Assembly: GCA_934527255.1 (NCBI GenBank)
Contig: CAKTAM010000004.1
Span: 1 to 35,408, forward strand
Direction: 5' to 3'
Source of the DNA: an uncultured Oscillospiraceae bacterium
GTDB lineage: Bacteria > Bacillota > Clostridia > Oscillospirales > Ruminococcaceae
DNA: 35,408 nucleotides
This document shows, piece after piece, positions 22,250 to 30,513 of this stretch. Below the pieces are notes generated by a model. It saw only the letters and a program-made list of their open reading frames with translations, made no database searches and was not told the DNA's origin. Positions within the stretch are counted from its first letter, which is position 1; each line of letters starts with the position of its first letter. The position numbers were made by a program, and so were the translations under genes.

Positions 22250-23140
22250 TTATACGCCGTCGGCGGCCAGCCCGGCCTCGGCAGCGGCTGCCAGCGGCTC
22301 CTGCTGCGGCAGCTCTTCGCCCCGCGGCACGGCCGTGCAGACCTCCTGTGCCTGCTGCACCGGCTGCTGTACCTTTACATATTCAATATAAGCGTAGCTG
22401 TGCTCACGCGCGGCCGTATCGCACATAAAGCGGTAGATTTGCCCGCGCAGGTGACGGCGCGCGGCCCGGGGCGTGGCCTGCGGCGGCGGCGACACCGGGT
22501 CGCTGAGCCAGACGGTCGCCAGCGGCGGCAGCCGGCGCAGAATGCGCCTTTTCCGCCACACCACAACGGCGCCGACCGCCGGCACCCCAAAGCGCACCGG
22601 GTAGGAAAACGACGCATCGGAAAACGGACGGATGCCGTTGTAAAACGGCCAGATGTGCGCCTCCGGATAAATGAGCACCGCACGCCGCCGGTCAAACGAC
22701 CGCTGCAGACGCTCCAGAAAGGCGTTCATGCCGCGCACACCGGTGGGCAGCGGCACCGCCCCCAGCATCTGCACCAGCCCGCCCAGCCCCGGCAGCGAAA
22801 CGGCGTCCGGCCCGGTAACAACGTCGCCCCGGTACGGAAACGCCAGCAGCGTGGGCAAAAAGGCATCCAGCGTCATGGTAGTGTGGTTGGCGTAAAGATA
22901 ATACCGGCCCAGCAGGCCGCGCAGCGCCCTTTTGTTCTTGATGCGCAGCCCAAACGCCAGCTTGCAGTACAGCCACACCAGCGGCGTGGCCAGCAGCCGG
23001 TACACCGCCCACGAGCCCAGCCGCCACAGCGGCCCGTGCCGGTAGGGATAGTCGCCGTCCACCCGCTTTGTGGAAATACGGCCGTTTGTGGGGGCAAAAT
23101 CGTCGTTTTTTTCATCGGTATAATAAATGACCTTCTTCAC
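22250..23140 (-). CDS. PlsC-like lysophospholipid/glycerolipid acyltransferase
   Basis: A 296-residue member of the lysophosphatidate acyltransferase-like superfamily, which transfers fatty acyl groups to phospholipid precursors at the membrane. A hydrophobic stretch is at 43-64. The catalytic block is NHTTMTLD (H86, D92): five residues separate His and Asp rather than the classical four (HX4D), as in a Bacillota subgroup with NHTxxxxD. The second block is YPEAHIWPF (E160), in place of FPEGTR. The last 70 residues are an Ala/Gln-rich tail of unknown role. The start is GTG at 23140 with GGAGG 8 bases upstream. It is a single-gene unit opposite the heat-shock operon; no clear promoter was found. 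Confidence 0.8.
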   Translation of the reverse strand: MKKVIYYTDEKNDDFAPTNGRISTKRVDGDYPYRHGPLWRLGSWAVYRLLATPLVWLYCKLAFGLRIKNKRALRGLLGRYYLYANHTTMTLDAFLPTLLAFPYRGDVVTGPDAVSLPGLGGLVQMLGAVPLPTGVRGMNAFLERLQRSFDRRRAVLIYPEAHIWPFYNGIRPFSDASFSYPVRFGVPAVGAVVVWRKRRILRRLPPLATVWLSDPVSPPPQATPRAARRHLRGQIYRFMCDTAAREHSYAYIEYVKVQQPVQQAQEVCTAVPRGEELPQQEPLAAAAEAGLAADGV

Positions 23141-23587
23141 GCCTGTTCCCTCCGACCGCTTTTTCTGTCAGATACCATATCACATCGGGCGCAGGGGCGC
23201 ACCGGTCAAAACCGAAGCGCGCCCTAAAAATCGGATGCCGAGCGCAAATTGTGCGGTTTTTGCGCATAGCCCGCCGTATGCGCAAAAGTGTGCGGCAGGC
23301 TTCCCCGCCCGCATAAACCCTCCGCGGCCTTTTGCTGCGGGCCAGCGGCTTTGCCGCACCGCGGCGGGCGGCGCGTGCCTGCCGGTTGGGCCGCTCTGCC
23401 CGTGCCCCGGCGGCCGCCCGTACAGCTGTTTGATAAACAGGCGGCCCCTGCAAACTGCACACCGGCTGCGCACCTCCTTTTGCGCAGGCGGCGGCTGACT
23501 TTCCGCAGATGACAGCCGCCATCGGCCGCCGTATTGGCCCAAACCGTAAGTTTAACAAAAAATTAAAAAGTTTCCCGGTAAAACCGC
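23141..23587. other. Intergenic stretch between the acyltransferase and hrcA, no gene seen
   Basis: Open frames here have no ribosome binding sites and Arg/Ala/Pro-rich translations typical of noncoding GC-rich DNA. One hairpin (GGGCGCACCGGT paired with ACCGAAGCGCGCCC, about 23197-23225) lies in the probable leader of the acyltransferase gene. The 60 bases before hrcA become AT-rich as the promoter approaches. No known RNA family was recognised. Confidence 0.5.
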
Positions 23588-23615
23588 TTGACAAAACAGA
23601 AATGTGGAGTAAAAT
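23588..23615 (+). promoter_or_regulatory. Promoter of the hrcA-grpE-dnaK-dnaJ operon
   Basis: TTGACA (23588-23593), a 16-base spacer and TAAAAT (23610-23615), a vegetative sigma-A promoter whose start site falls inside the CIRCE element. Confidence 0.9.
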
Positions 23616-23619
23616 AGTT

Positions 23620-23646
23620 TTAGCACTCGAGAGCAGAGAGTGCTAA
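23620..23646. promoter_or_regulatory. CIRCE operator (HrcA binding site)
   Basis: A perfect TTAGCACTC-N9-GAGTGCTAA. HrcA represses from this site at normal temperature, and loss of GroEL-assisted HrcA folding in heat shock relieves it. Its place right after the -10 box gives autoregulation of the operon. Confidence 0.98.
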
Positions 23647-23666
23647 ACAGAAAGGAGGCCGCTGAG

Positions 23667-24698
23667 ATGGATCAACGCAAGCAGCAGGTGCTGCAGGCTA
23701 TCGTCAAGCTGTATACCAGCGACGGCGAACCCATCGGCAGCCACCTGTTGAGCGAATATATGGATCTGGCGGTCAGCACCGCCACCCTGCGCAACGAAAT
23801 GGCGGCGCTGACAAGGCTTGGCCTGCTGGAGCAGCCGCACACCAGTGCAGGGCGGGTCCCCTCCGGGGCCGGGTATCGGTATTACATTGACCACCTGATG
23901 GGCGCCGCTCCGCTGGATGCCCGGCAGAGGGCCGAGGTGGATGAACGCTTTGCCGCGTTTGATTATGACCCGCCGAAGCTGGTTCAATCCGCCGCCCGCG
24001 CCTTAAGCGAGCAGACCGGACTGATGGTCGCAGCCACCACGCCGCGTGCGGAGGATATCCGCATTGCACATTTTCAGATCACACAGGTCGGGCAGCACAC
24101 CGTTGCCGTGCTGGCCGTCACCAGTGCGGGCGGCGTGCTGACGCGGGTGGCCCGCACCGGCGAGGAGCTTTCGGCGCAGGATGTGCGTCTGGCACAGACG
24201 CTGATCAACCGCGCGCTGGCGTTCCTGACCCCGGCGGATCTTTCCCCGGCGCTGCTGCAGGGACTGCAGCTGGCCTTTGATGGGCGCAGCGGCTGCCTGA
24301 TGCCGGTGGCGCGCGCCGCCTACCTGCTGGTGCAGGAGGCCGGAAACGCCGTCACCGCAGTAGAGGGCATTGCCCATTTGCTGCGCTACCCCGAAACGGC
24401 TGCCTGCCTTGGCAGCCTGCTGGAGTTTGGCAGCGATCAGGCGCGGCTGGCCCGCGGCATCATCCCTGCAGACGACAAGCTTGCCGTGACACTGGGAGGC
24501 GATGACGACGCCAGCCTGCCGGAGGGTGTGGCCGTGATGGCGCACCGCTACATGGCCGGCAACGGCCTGCGCGGCGGCATTGCCATCATCGGGCCCGAGC
24601 GCATGCCCTATGGGCGGCTGAGCCCCCTGCTGGAGTATTACGCTTTGCGGCTGGGGCAGGCTATGACCACCGGCCGCAGCACCGCGCGGCAGGGTTAG
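23667..24698 (+). CDS. hrcA: Heat-inducible transcription repressor HrcA
   Basis: A 343-residue repressor that binds CIRCE. It has an N-terminal winged helix (about 1-75) with the recognition region LAVSTATLRNEMAALTRLGLLEQPHTSAGRVPS, typical of HrcA, then a GAF-like dimerisation domain. The C-terminal segment GIAIIGPERMPYGRLSPLLEYYA is the usual signature. The ATG at 23667 has AAAGGAGG 7 bases upstream; an earlier GTG in the same frame overlaps the CIRCE and is unlikely. First gene of a four-gene operon. Confidence 0.97.
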   Translation: MDQRKQQVLQAIVKLYTSDGEPIGSHLLSEYMDLAVSTATLRNEMAALTRLGLLEQPHTSAGRVPSGAGYRYYIDHLMGAAPLDARQRAEVDERFAAFDYDPPKLVQSAARALSEQTGLMVAATTPRAEDIRIAHFQITQVGQHTVAVLAVTSAGGVLTRVARTGEELSAQDVRLAQTLINRALAFLTPADLSPALLQGLQLAFDGRSGCLMPVARAAYLLVQEAGNAVTAVEGIAHLLRYPETAACLGSLLEFGSDQARLARGIIPADDKLAVTLGGDDDASLPEGVAVMAHRYMAGNGLRGGIAIIGPERMPYGRLSPLLEYYALRLGQAMTTGRSTARQG

Positions 24699-24741
24699 AC
24701 GTGCAGAACAGATGCGGACATCTGAGAATGGAGATACGGAC

Positions 24742-25371
24742 ATGGAAGACGAACTGAAAAAGACACAGCCCGACGCACAGGCCGCCCAGAAGGAGACCGC
24801 CGCCGAGGCTGAAGCGCCGCAGCCGACCGCCGCAGCCGACACGGCGCCGCAGCCGGAGGCCGCAAAGGAGGAGCCGAAGGCCGCCGAGCCGGAGCATAAA
24901 AAGGAAAAGAAAGCCAAAACGGACGCCGTTGCCGCGGCACTGGAGGCCGCAAAGGCCGAAGCGGCCAAAACGAAAGAGCTGTTTTTGCGCACCGCCGCCG
25001 AATACGACAACTACCGCAAGCGCACCACGCGTGAGCGGGATGCCGCCTTTGGCAACGGCGTCGCCCATGCGGCCGAAAAAATGCTGCCGCTGATCGACAC
25101 GCTGGAAATGGCCGCCAACGCCGATTCCACCGATGAGAACTATAAAAAGGGCGTGCAGATGACGCTGAACAAGGCGTATGCCGTCCTCAAGGAGCTTGGG
25201 CTGGAGGAAATTCCCGCCCAGGATCAGCCCTTTGACCCGCAGCTGCACTCCGCCGTGATGCAGCAGCCCGTGGAGGGGGTGCCTGCCGGAACCGTGGTTC
25301 AGGTGTACCAGAAGGGCTACACCCTCAACGGCAAGGTGGTGCGCCACACCATGGTCGTGGTCAGCGCTTAA
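24742..25371 (+). CDS. grpE: Nucleotide exchange factor GrpE
   Basis: A 209-residue co-chaperone that releases ADP from DnaK. A disordered, charged N-terminal third (Ala/Glu/Pro-rich, to about residue 65) is longer than in many relatives. The coiled-coil core includes LRTAAEYDNYRKRTTRERD; the beta wing contains EEIPAQDQPFDPQLHSAVMQQP and ends with GTVVQVYQKGYTLNGKVVRH, both family signatures. The ATG at 24742 has GGAGAT 6 bases upstream; a frame opening at 24712 lacks one. It is 43 bases behind hrcA. Confidence 0.97.
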   Translation: MEDELKKTQPDAQAAQKETAAEAEAPQPTAAADTAPQPEAAKEEPKAAEPEHKKEKKAKTDAVAAALEAAKAEAAKTKELFLRTAAEYDNYRKRTTRERDAAFGNGVAHAAEKMLPLIDTLEMAANADSTDENYKKGVQMTLNKAYAVLKELGLEEIPAQDQPFDPQLHSAVMQQPVEGVPAGTVVQVYQKGYTLNGKVVRHTMVVVSA

Positions 25372-25491
25372 AAGAGCTGCAAAGCCGTGGCTCGGCCGGG
25401 CCGCTCACACCGCACGGCCGCGCCCTCTTTGATAAATTTTCCGAATATCCCACAAATAAAAAGAATGCAATGCGAGAAGGAGTAATGAATT

Positions 25492-27336
25492 ATGTCTAAG
25501 ATTATTGGTATTGACCTTGGTACTACAAACAGCTGTGTCGCCGTGATGGAAGGCGGCGAGCCCGTCGTGATCGCCAACGCCGAGGGCGCGCGCACCACAC
25601 CGTCTGTGGTGGGCTTCAAGGGCGGCGAGCGTCTGGTCGGCCAGGTGGCAAAGCGTCAGGCCATCACCAACCCCGACGGTACGGTTTCCTCCATCAAGCG
25701 GAAAATGGGCACCAACGAAAAGGTGACCATCGACGGCAAATCCTACACCCCGCAGGAGATCAGCGCCATGATCCTGCAGAAGCTGAAGGCAGACGCTGAG
25801 GCGTATCTGGGCGAAAAGGTAACGGAGGCCGTCATCACGGTGCCCGCTTACTTCAACGACAGCCAGCGTCAGGCCACCAAGGATGCCGGCGCCATTGCCG
25901 GTCTGGATGTCAAGCGTATCATCAACGAGCCGACGGCCGCTGCACTGGCCTACGGTGTGGATAAGGAAGAGGAGCAGAAGGTTCTGGTCTACGACCTGGG
26001 CGGCGGCACGTTCGATGTCTCCATCATCGAGGTGGGCGACGGCGTGACCGAGGTCCTGGCCACCAACGGCGACACCCATCTGGGCGGCGACGACTTTGAC
26101 CAGCGCATCATCGACTGGCTGGCCGACGGCTTCCAGAAAGAAAACAACATTGACCTGCGCAAGGACAAAATGGCCCTGCAGCGCCTGAAGGAAGCCGCCG
26201 AGAAGGCCAAGATCGAGCTGTCCGGCGTGACCTCTACCGCCATCAACCTGCCGTTTATCACGGCAGACAACAACGGCCCGAAGCATCTGGATACCACGCT
26301 GACCCGCGCCAAGTTCAACGAGCTGACGGCCGACCTGGTCGAGCGCACCATGACCCCCACCCGTCAGGCCATGGCGGATGCCGGTCTGCAGCCCTCTGAC
26401 CTGCACAAGGTCCTGCTGGTGGGCGGCTCCAGCCGTATTCCCGCCGTGCAGGAGGCCGTGAAGAAGTTCATGGGCAAGGAGCCGTTCAAGGGCATCAACC
26501 CCGACGAGTGCGTGGCCATCGGCGCTGCCATTCAGGGCGGCGTGCTGGGCGGCGACGTCAAGGGCCTGCTGCTGATGGATGTCACCCCGCTGAGCCTGGG
26601 CATTGAGACCTACGGCGGCGTGTGCACCAAGATCATCGAGCGCAACACCTCCATCCCCACCAAGAAGAGCCAGGTGTTCTCGACGGCGGCCGACAACCAG
26701 CCCAGCGTTGAGGTCAACGTGCTGCAGGGCGAGCGTGAGATGGCCCGCGACAACAAGAGCCTGGGAACCTTCCATCTGGACGGCATTCCCGCCGCGCCCC
26801 GCGGCGTGCCGCAGATCGAGGTCACCTTCGACATTGACGCCAACGGCATTGTGAACGTTTCCGCCAAGGATCTGGGCACCGGCAAGGATGCGCACATCAC
26901 CATCACCTCCTCTACCAACATGAGCAAGGAGGATGTGGATAAGGCCATCAAGGAAGCCGAGCAGTACGCCGAGCAGGATAAGCAGAAGAAGGACGAAATC
27001 GATACCCGCAACAGCGCGGATCAGCTGGTGTACTCGGTTGAGAAGAGCCTGACCGAGCTGGGCGACCAGATCACCGCCGAGGAAAAGGCCGACCTGACGG
27101 CCAAGATGGACGCCGTGCGCGAGGCGCTGAAGGGTACCGACCTGGCAGCCATCAAGGCAAAGCAGGAGGAGCTGCAGAAAGCGTTCTACGCCGTCAGCGA
27201 GAAGCTGTACGCCAACGCGCAGGCCGCCCAGCAGGCGGCGCAGGGCAGCCCCAACGGCAGCGCAGGCGCCAACCCGGGCGCAGGCAGCGGCAAAGGCGAC
27301 GACGGTTACGTGGACGCCGATTTTAAGGAAGTGTAA
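25492..27336 (+). CDS. dnaK: Chaperone DnaK (Hsp70)
   Basis: ATP-dependent Hsp70 chaperone, 614 residues, full length for Bacillota. The ATPase domain has IGIDLGTTNS at the N-terminus, NEPTAAALAYG, VYDLGGGTFDVSII and LVGGSSRIPAVQ; the substrate domain has DVTPLSLGIET and the conserved EVTFDIDANGIVNVSAKD. It ends in a Gly/Ser-rich linker and an acidic tail DGYVDADFKEV. AAGGAG lies 9 bases before the ATG. The 120-base gap after grpE has no CIRCE and no convincing promoter, so it is presumably read from the hrcA promoter. Codon use is markedly more optimised than its neighbours, as expected for an abundant protein. Confidence 0.99.
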   Translation: MSKIIGIDLGTTNSCVAVMEGGEPVVIANAEGARTTPSVVGFKGGERLVGQVAKRQAITNPDGTVSSIKRKMGTNEKVTIDGKSYTPQEISAMILQKLKADAEAYLGEKVTEAVITVPAYFNDSQRQATKDAGAIAGLDVKRIINEPTAAALAYGVDKEEEQKVLVYDLGGGTFDVSIIEVGDGVTEVLATNGDTHLGGDDFDQRIIDWLADGFQKENNIDLRKDKMALQRLKEAAEKAKIELSGVTSTAINLPFITADNNGPKHLDTTLTRAKFNELTADLVERTMTPTRQAMADAGLQPSDLHKVLLVGGSSRIPAVQEAVKKFMGKEPFKGINPDECVAIGAAIQGGVLGGDVKGLLLMDVTPLSLGIETYGGVCTKIIERNTSIPTKKSQVFSTAADNQPSVEVNVLQGEREMARDNKSLGTFHLDGIPAAPRGVPQIEVTFDIDANGIVNVSAKDLGTGKDAHITITSSTNMSKEDVDKAIKEAEQYAEQDKQKKDEIDTRNSADQLVYSVEKSLTELGDQITAEEKADLTAKMDAVREALKGTDLAAIKAKQEELQKAFYAVSEKLYANAQAAQQAAQGSPNGSAGANPGAGSGKGDDGYVDADFKEV

Positions 27337-27460
27337 TGACCTGCCGCGCCGCGGCAGGCGGGCCGCCCCAACGCCGGGCGGCCCGTACGCGACGCGGCGT
27401 CGCTGTGCCGCAGGGCCCCGCACACCGGCGGCCCCAGCCTGAAGAAGGAAAGTAGATACT

Positions 27461-28618
27461 ATGGCAGACAAACGCGATTATTATGAGGTTCTGGGCGTTG
27501 CCAAGACCGCGTCGGAGGACGAGATCAAAAAGGCGTACCGCAAACAGGCCAAAAAATATCATCCCGACCTGCACCCCGGCGACAAGGAGTGCGAGGAAAA
27601 GATGAAGGAGGTCAACGAGGCCTACGAAATTCTCAGCAACCCCGAGAAAAAGGCCCGGTATGACCAGTACGGTTTTGCGGGCGTCGACCCCAGCTACGGC
27701 GCTGCCAACGGCGGCGGCTTCGGCGGCGGGGCCGGCTTTGGCGATATTGATCTTGGCGACCTGTTCGGCAGCTTCTTTGGCGGCGGCTTCGGCGGCGGCA
27801 GCCAGCGGCGCAGCCCCAACGCGCCGCGTCAGGGCGACAATCTGCGCATCAACCTGACCATCAGCTTTATGGAAGCGGTGCATGGCTGCACCAAGACGGT
27901 CAGCGTCAACCGCAAGGAGCCCTGCCCCGACTGCGGCGGCACCGGCGCAGCCAAGGGCACCAGCCCCGAGACCTGCCCCGACTGCCGCGGCAGCGGCACC
28001 GTCACCACGCAGCAGCGCACCCCGTTCGGCATTATGCAAAGCCGTCAGCCGTGCTCGCGCTGCGGCGGGCGCGGCCGCATCATCAAGGAGCCTTGCCGCA
28101 AATGCGGCGCAACGGGCCGTGTTTCGGTCAACAAGCGCTATGAGGTGAACATTCCGGCCGGTATTGACGACGACCAGAGCATCGCCCTGCGCGGGCTGGG
28201 CGACCACGGCGTCAACGGCGGCCCCGCAGGCGACCTGGTGGTGAACGTTTCGGTACGGCCGGACGAAGTGTTCGAGCGCGACCGCTTTGACGTTTACGTC
28301 AACGTGCCCATCACCTATACGCAGGCCGTCATGGGCGCAGAGGTCGTGGTGCCCACCGTTGACGGCAAGGTGCAGTACACTGTGCCCGAGGGCACGCAGC
28401 CGGGCACGACGTTCCGTCTGCGCGGCAAGGGCATTCAGTACCTGAACGGCCGCGGCCGCGGCGATGAGTATGTGCGCGTGAACGTGGAGGTCCCCCGCAA
28501 GCTGAACCGCGAGCAGCGCAAGGCGCTGGAAGCCTTTGAGCAGACGATGAAGGACGAAAACTACGAACAGCGCAAGGGCTTTGCCAAACGTCTGAAGGAG
28601 ATGTTCGGCGACCGCTGA
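27461..28618 (+). CDS. dnaJ: Chaperone DnaJ (Hsp40, type I)
   Basis: A 385-residue type I J-protein that delivers substrates to DnaK and triggers its ATPase. J domain at 1-70 with H34-P35-D36; Gly/Phe-rich segment at about 80-115; four CxxCxGxG-type zinc repeats (Cys 155/158, 172/175, 198/201 and 212/215; the last reads CRKCGATG); then the two C-terminal peptide-binding barrels. AAGGAAAG lies upstream of the ATG. The 124-base gap after dnaK is GC-rich with self-complementary segments but no T tract. Closes the heat-shock operon. Confidence 0.99.
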   Translation: MADKRDYYEVLGVAKTASEDEIKKAYRKQAKKYHPDLHPGDKECEEKMKEVNEAYEILSNPEKKARYDQYGFAGVDPSYGAANGGGFGGGAGFGDIDLGDLFGSFFGGGFGGGSQRRSPNAPRQGDNLRINLTISFMEAVHGCTKTVSVNRKEPCPDCGGTGAAKGTSPETCPDCRGSGTVTTQQRTPFGIMQSRQPCSRCGGRGRIIKEPCRKCGATGRVSVNKRYEVNIPAGIDDDQSIALRGLGDHGVNGGPAGDLVVNVSVRPDEVFERDRFDVYVNVPITYTQAVMGAEVVVPTVDGKVQYTVPEGTQPGTTFRLRGKGIQYLNGRGRGDEYVRVNVEVPRKLNREQRKALEAFEQTMKDENYEQRKGFAKRLKEMFGDR

Positions 28619-28648
28619 GGCCCGACCCTTATAGAAGTATTTTGACAG

Positions 28649-28685
28649 GCAGGCTGCCGGAAATATCCGGCGGCCTGCTTTTTTT
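28649..28685 (+). terminator. Terminator of the heat-shock operon
   Basis: GCAGGC-T-GCCGG and CCGGC-G-GCCTGC with a short AT loop, followed by T7. Confidence 0.95.
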
Positions 28686-29111
28686 GCGCTTTCTGCCCGG
28701 CGGCGGGCGGCACACGGCCGCTGTGGGGTGCTTTGCCGCCGCTGCGTTTTTTCTGCGGCAGCAGGGATCACTCCGCGGCAGCAAATGCCGGCCGGCCGCC
28801 TTGCTGCCGGTAAGGCCGCCCCGCCTTTTCTGCCGCGGCGGCAGGGCCCCGACGGCAGGGCATCCGTCCTCCCGGCACCGCCGGAAAAAATTATTTGCAA
28901 AAAGGGGCTTGTGTTCCCCCAAAAACTGTGATAGATTGGATGAGTCGGCTCTTGCCCGGCGGCGCTGCGGCCCGGCCGTTTTGGGGGGCCGCCTGCTTCG
29001 TCGGTTTTGCCGCACGCCACGCCGGGCGCTTTGCCTGCCTTCTGTCCGCAGCTTTTGCCGCCGGGCGCGCGGTGCGCCCACCCCATTCCGTACCCAAAGG
29101 GAGAAAACGCC
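28686..29111. other. Intergenic stretch with a possible promoter for the MFS gene
   Basis: No supported gene; the open frames lack ribosome binding sites. A possible promoter is TTGTGT (28909-28914), 17 bases, TAGATT (28932-28937), about 175 bases before the MFS start. The only AT-rich patch is 28885-28940. Confidence 0.45.
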
Positions 29112-30434
29112 ATGAAGCTTTTCAGCCGTCTTCGCCGCCCCTCCGCCGCCCCAAAGGCTGCCGGTGACGCCGTTGTTACCCAACGGGCCTATATTGCCGA
29201 GGCCGCCTTTGAGTATTTTGTCACGCTGACCACCTCCGGCGCTTTTCTGACGCTGCTCATCAAGCAGATGGAGGTCTCGGACGCGCTGACCGGCATTCTC
29301 TCCTCCGTCACCATACTGGCGTGCAGCTTTCAGATGTTCGCCGTCACGTTTGTGCGGCGGCGGCGCTCCATCAAGGCGGCGACGCTGTTTTTGCAGACGC
29401 TGCAGCAGGTGCTGTTTTCACTGCTGTTTCTGCTGCCGTTTTTCCCGCTGAGCAACACGGTGCGGGTGGTGCTGTTCTCGGTGCTGTTTCTGTTTTCCTC
29501 CATCCTCATCAATCTGGTCTCCCCGGCCAAATTCAACTGGATGATGTCGTTTGTGCCGCCGGGCGAGCGCGGAAAATTTACCGCCTGCAAGGAGATGGTC
29601 TCGCTGATCACCGGCCTTGTCTACAACTATATCATGAGCCGCGTGGTCGACCATTTCGACGCCATCGGCCGCCCGCAGGTGGGCCTGCAGCTGTGCGCCG
29701 CCGTCATCTTTGTGCTGATGCTGTTTCACGTTGCTACGCTGCTGATCGCCCGCGACGCCCCGCAGGTGCTGGAGGAGGTGCGCCGGACCCCAACGCTGCG
29801 CGCCTGCATGCGCAGCAACTTTGCCAACCCGCGCTTTTGGAAATGTCTGGTCTTCGGCGCGGGCTGGAATCTCTTTTATTACATGTGCATCCCCTACCAT
29901 AATATCTATCTGCTGCAGGAGCTGGACTGCAGCGTCACCTTTATTGCCGTGGCCGGCATCGTCTGCAGCCTGGCCCGCTTTCTGTTCAGCATGCCGCTGG
30001 GGCGCTTCAGCGACCGGTACGGCTTTGACCGCGGCGTTTCGCTGGGCTTTCTGCTGGTGGGCGTCGGCCTGCTGCTGCTGGTGCCGTGGGTGCCGGGCAA
30101 CGGCAAGGTGCTGTACCTGCTGTTCCAGTTTCCCTTTGCCGCCGCCATGGCCGCGCTTTCCGGCGGTATGATGAACATTCTGTATCAGTATGTGCCCTCC
30201 AGGGATCGGGTCAGCGCGCTGGGTATTTACTCCACCTGCGGCGGGCTGGGCGGGTTTCTCGGCTCGCTGATCGGCGGGTGGATACTGGGCGCGATCCAGG
30301 CAGGCGGCAACCGGCTGTTTGGGCTGGCGCTGTACCCACAGCAGTTTTTGAACCTGCTGGGCGCGGCCGGTATGGTCGGGCTGGCACTGTTTACCCGGCT
30401 GGTGGTCTCGCGCATGGAGCGTGAGCCGCAGTGA
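29112..30434 (+). CDS. Major facilitator superfamily transporter
   Basis: A 440-residue polytopic membrane protein with about 12 hydrophobic helices in two halves, in the manner of MFS carriers. The loop GRFSDRYGFDRG (in the second half) matches the MFS loop motif GxxxDRxGRR. The first half starts with a soluble basic leader (MKLFSRLRRPSAAPKAAG). The substrate is unknown; similar Clostridia proteins are annotated only as MFS. GGGAG lies 10 bases before the ATG at 29112; the frame is open 35 codons further without support. The serine hydrolase follows after 79 bases in the same direction. Confidence 0.85.
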   Translation: MKLFSRLRRPSAAPKAAGDAVVTQRAYIAEAAFEYFVTLTTSGAFLTLLIKQMEVSDALTGILSSVTILACSFQMFAVTFVRRRRSIKAATLFLQTLQQVLFSLLFLLPFFPLSNTVRVVLFSVLFLFSSILINLVSPAKFNWMMSFVPPGERGKFTACKEMVSLITGLVYNYIMSRVVDHFDAIGRPQVGLQLCAAVIFVLMLFHVATLLIARDAPQVLEEVRRTPTLRACMRSNFANPRFWKCLVFGAGWNLFYYMCIPYHNIYLLQELDCSVTFIAVAGIVCSLARFLFSMPLGRFSDRYGFDRGVSLGFLLVGVGLLLLVPWVPGNGKVLYLLFQFPFAAAMAALSGGMMNILYQYVPSRDRVSALGIYSTCGGLGGFLGSLIGGWILGAIQAGGNRLFGLALYPQQFLNLLGAAGMVGLALFTRLVVSRMEREPQ

Positions 30435-30513
30435 CACCGCGTTTTTTCTGACCGCTCGCCGCCGCTCACCCCGGCGGCTGCTGTCCCCACCCGCACACAG
30501 AAAGGATGAAAGT

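Noticed and set aside
23112..23594. A 160-codon reverse open frame between the acyltransferase and hrcA
   Set aside because: It overlaps the acyltransferase start, has no binding site and an Arg/Ala-rich translation without features; it also ends in the AT-rich hrcA promoter region.
25372..25491. Possible second promoter before dnaK (TTGATA near 25429)
   Set aside because: No -10 box occurs at an acceptable distance; the operon promoter before hrcA is sufficient.
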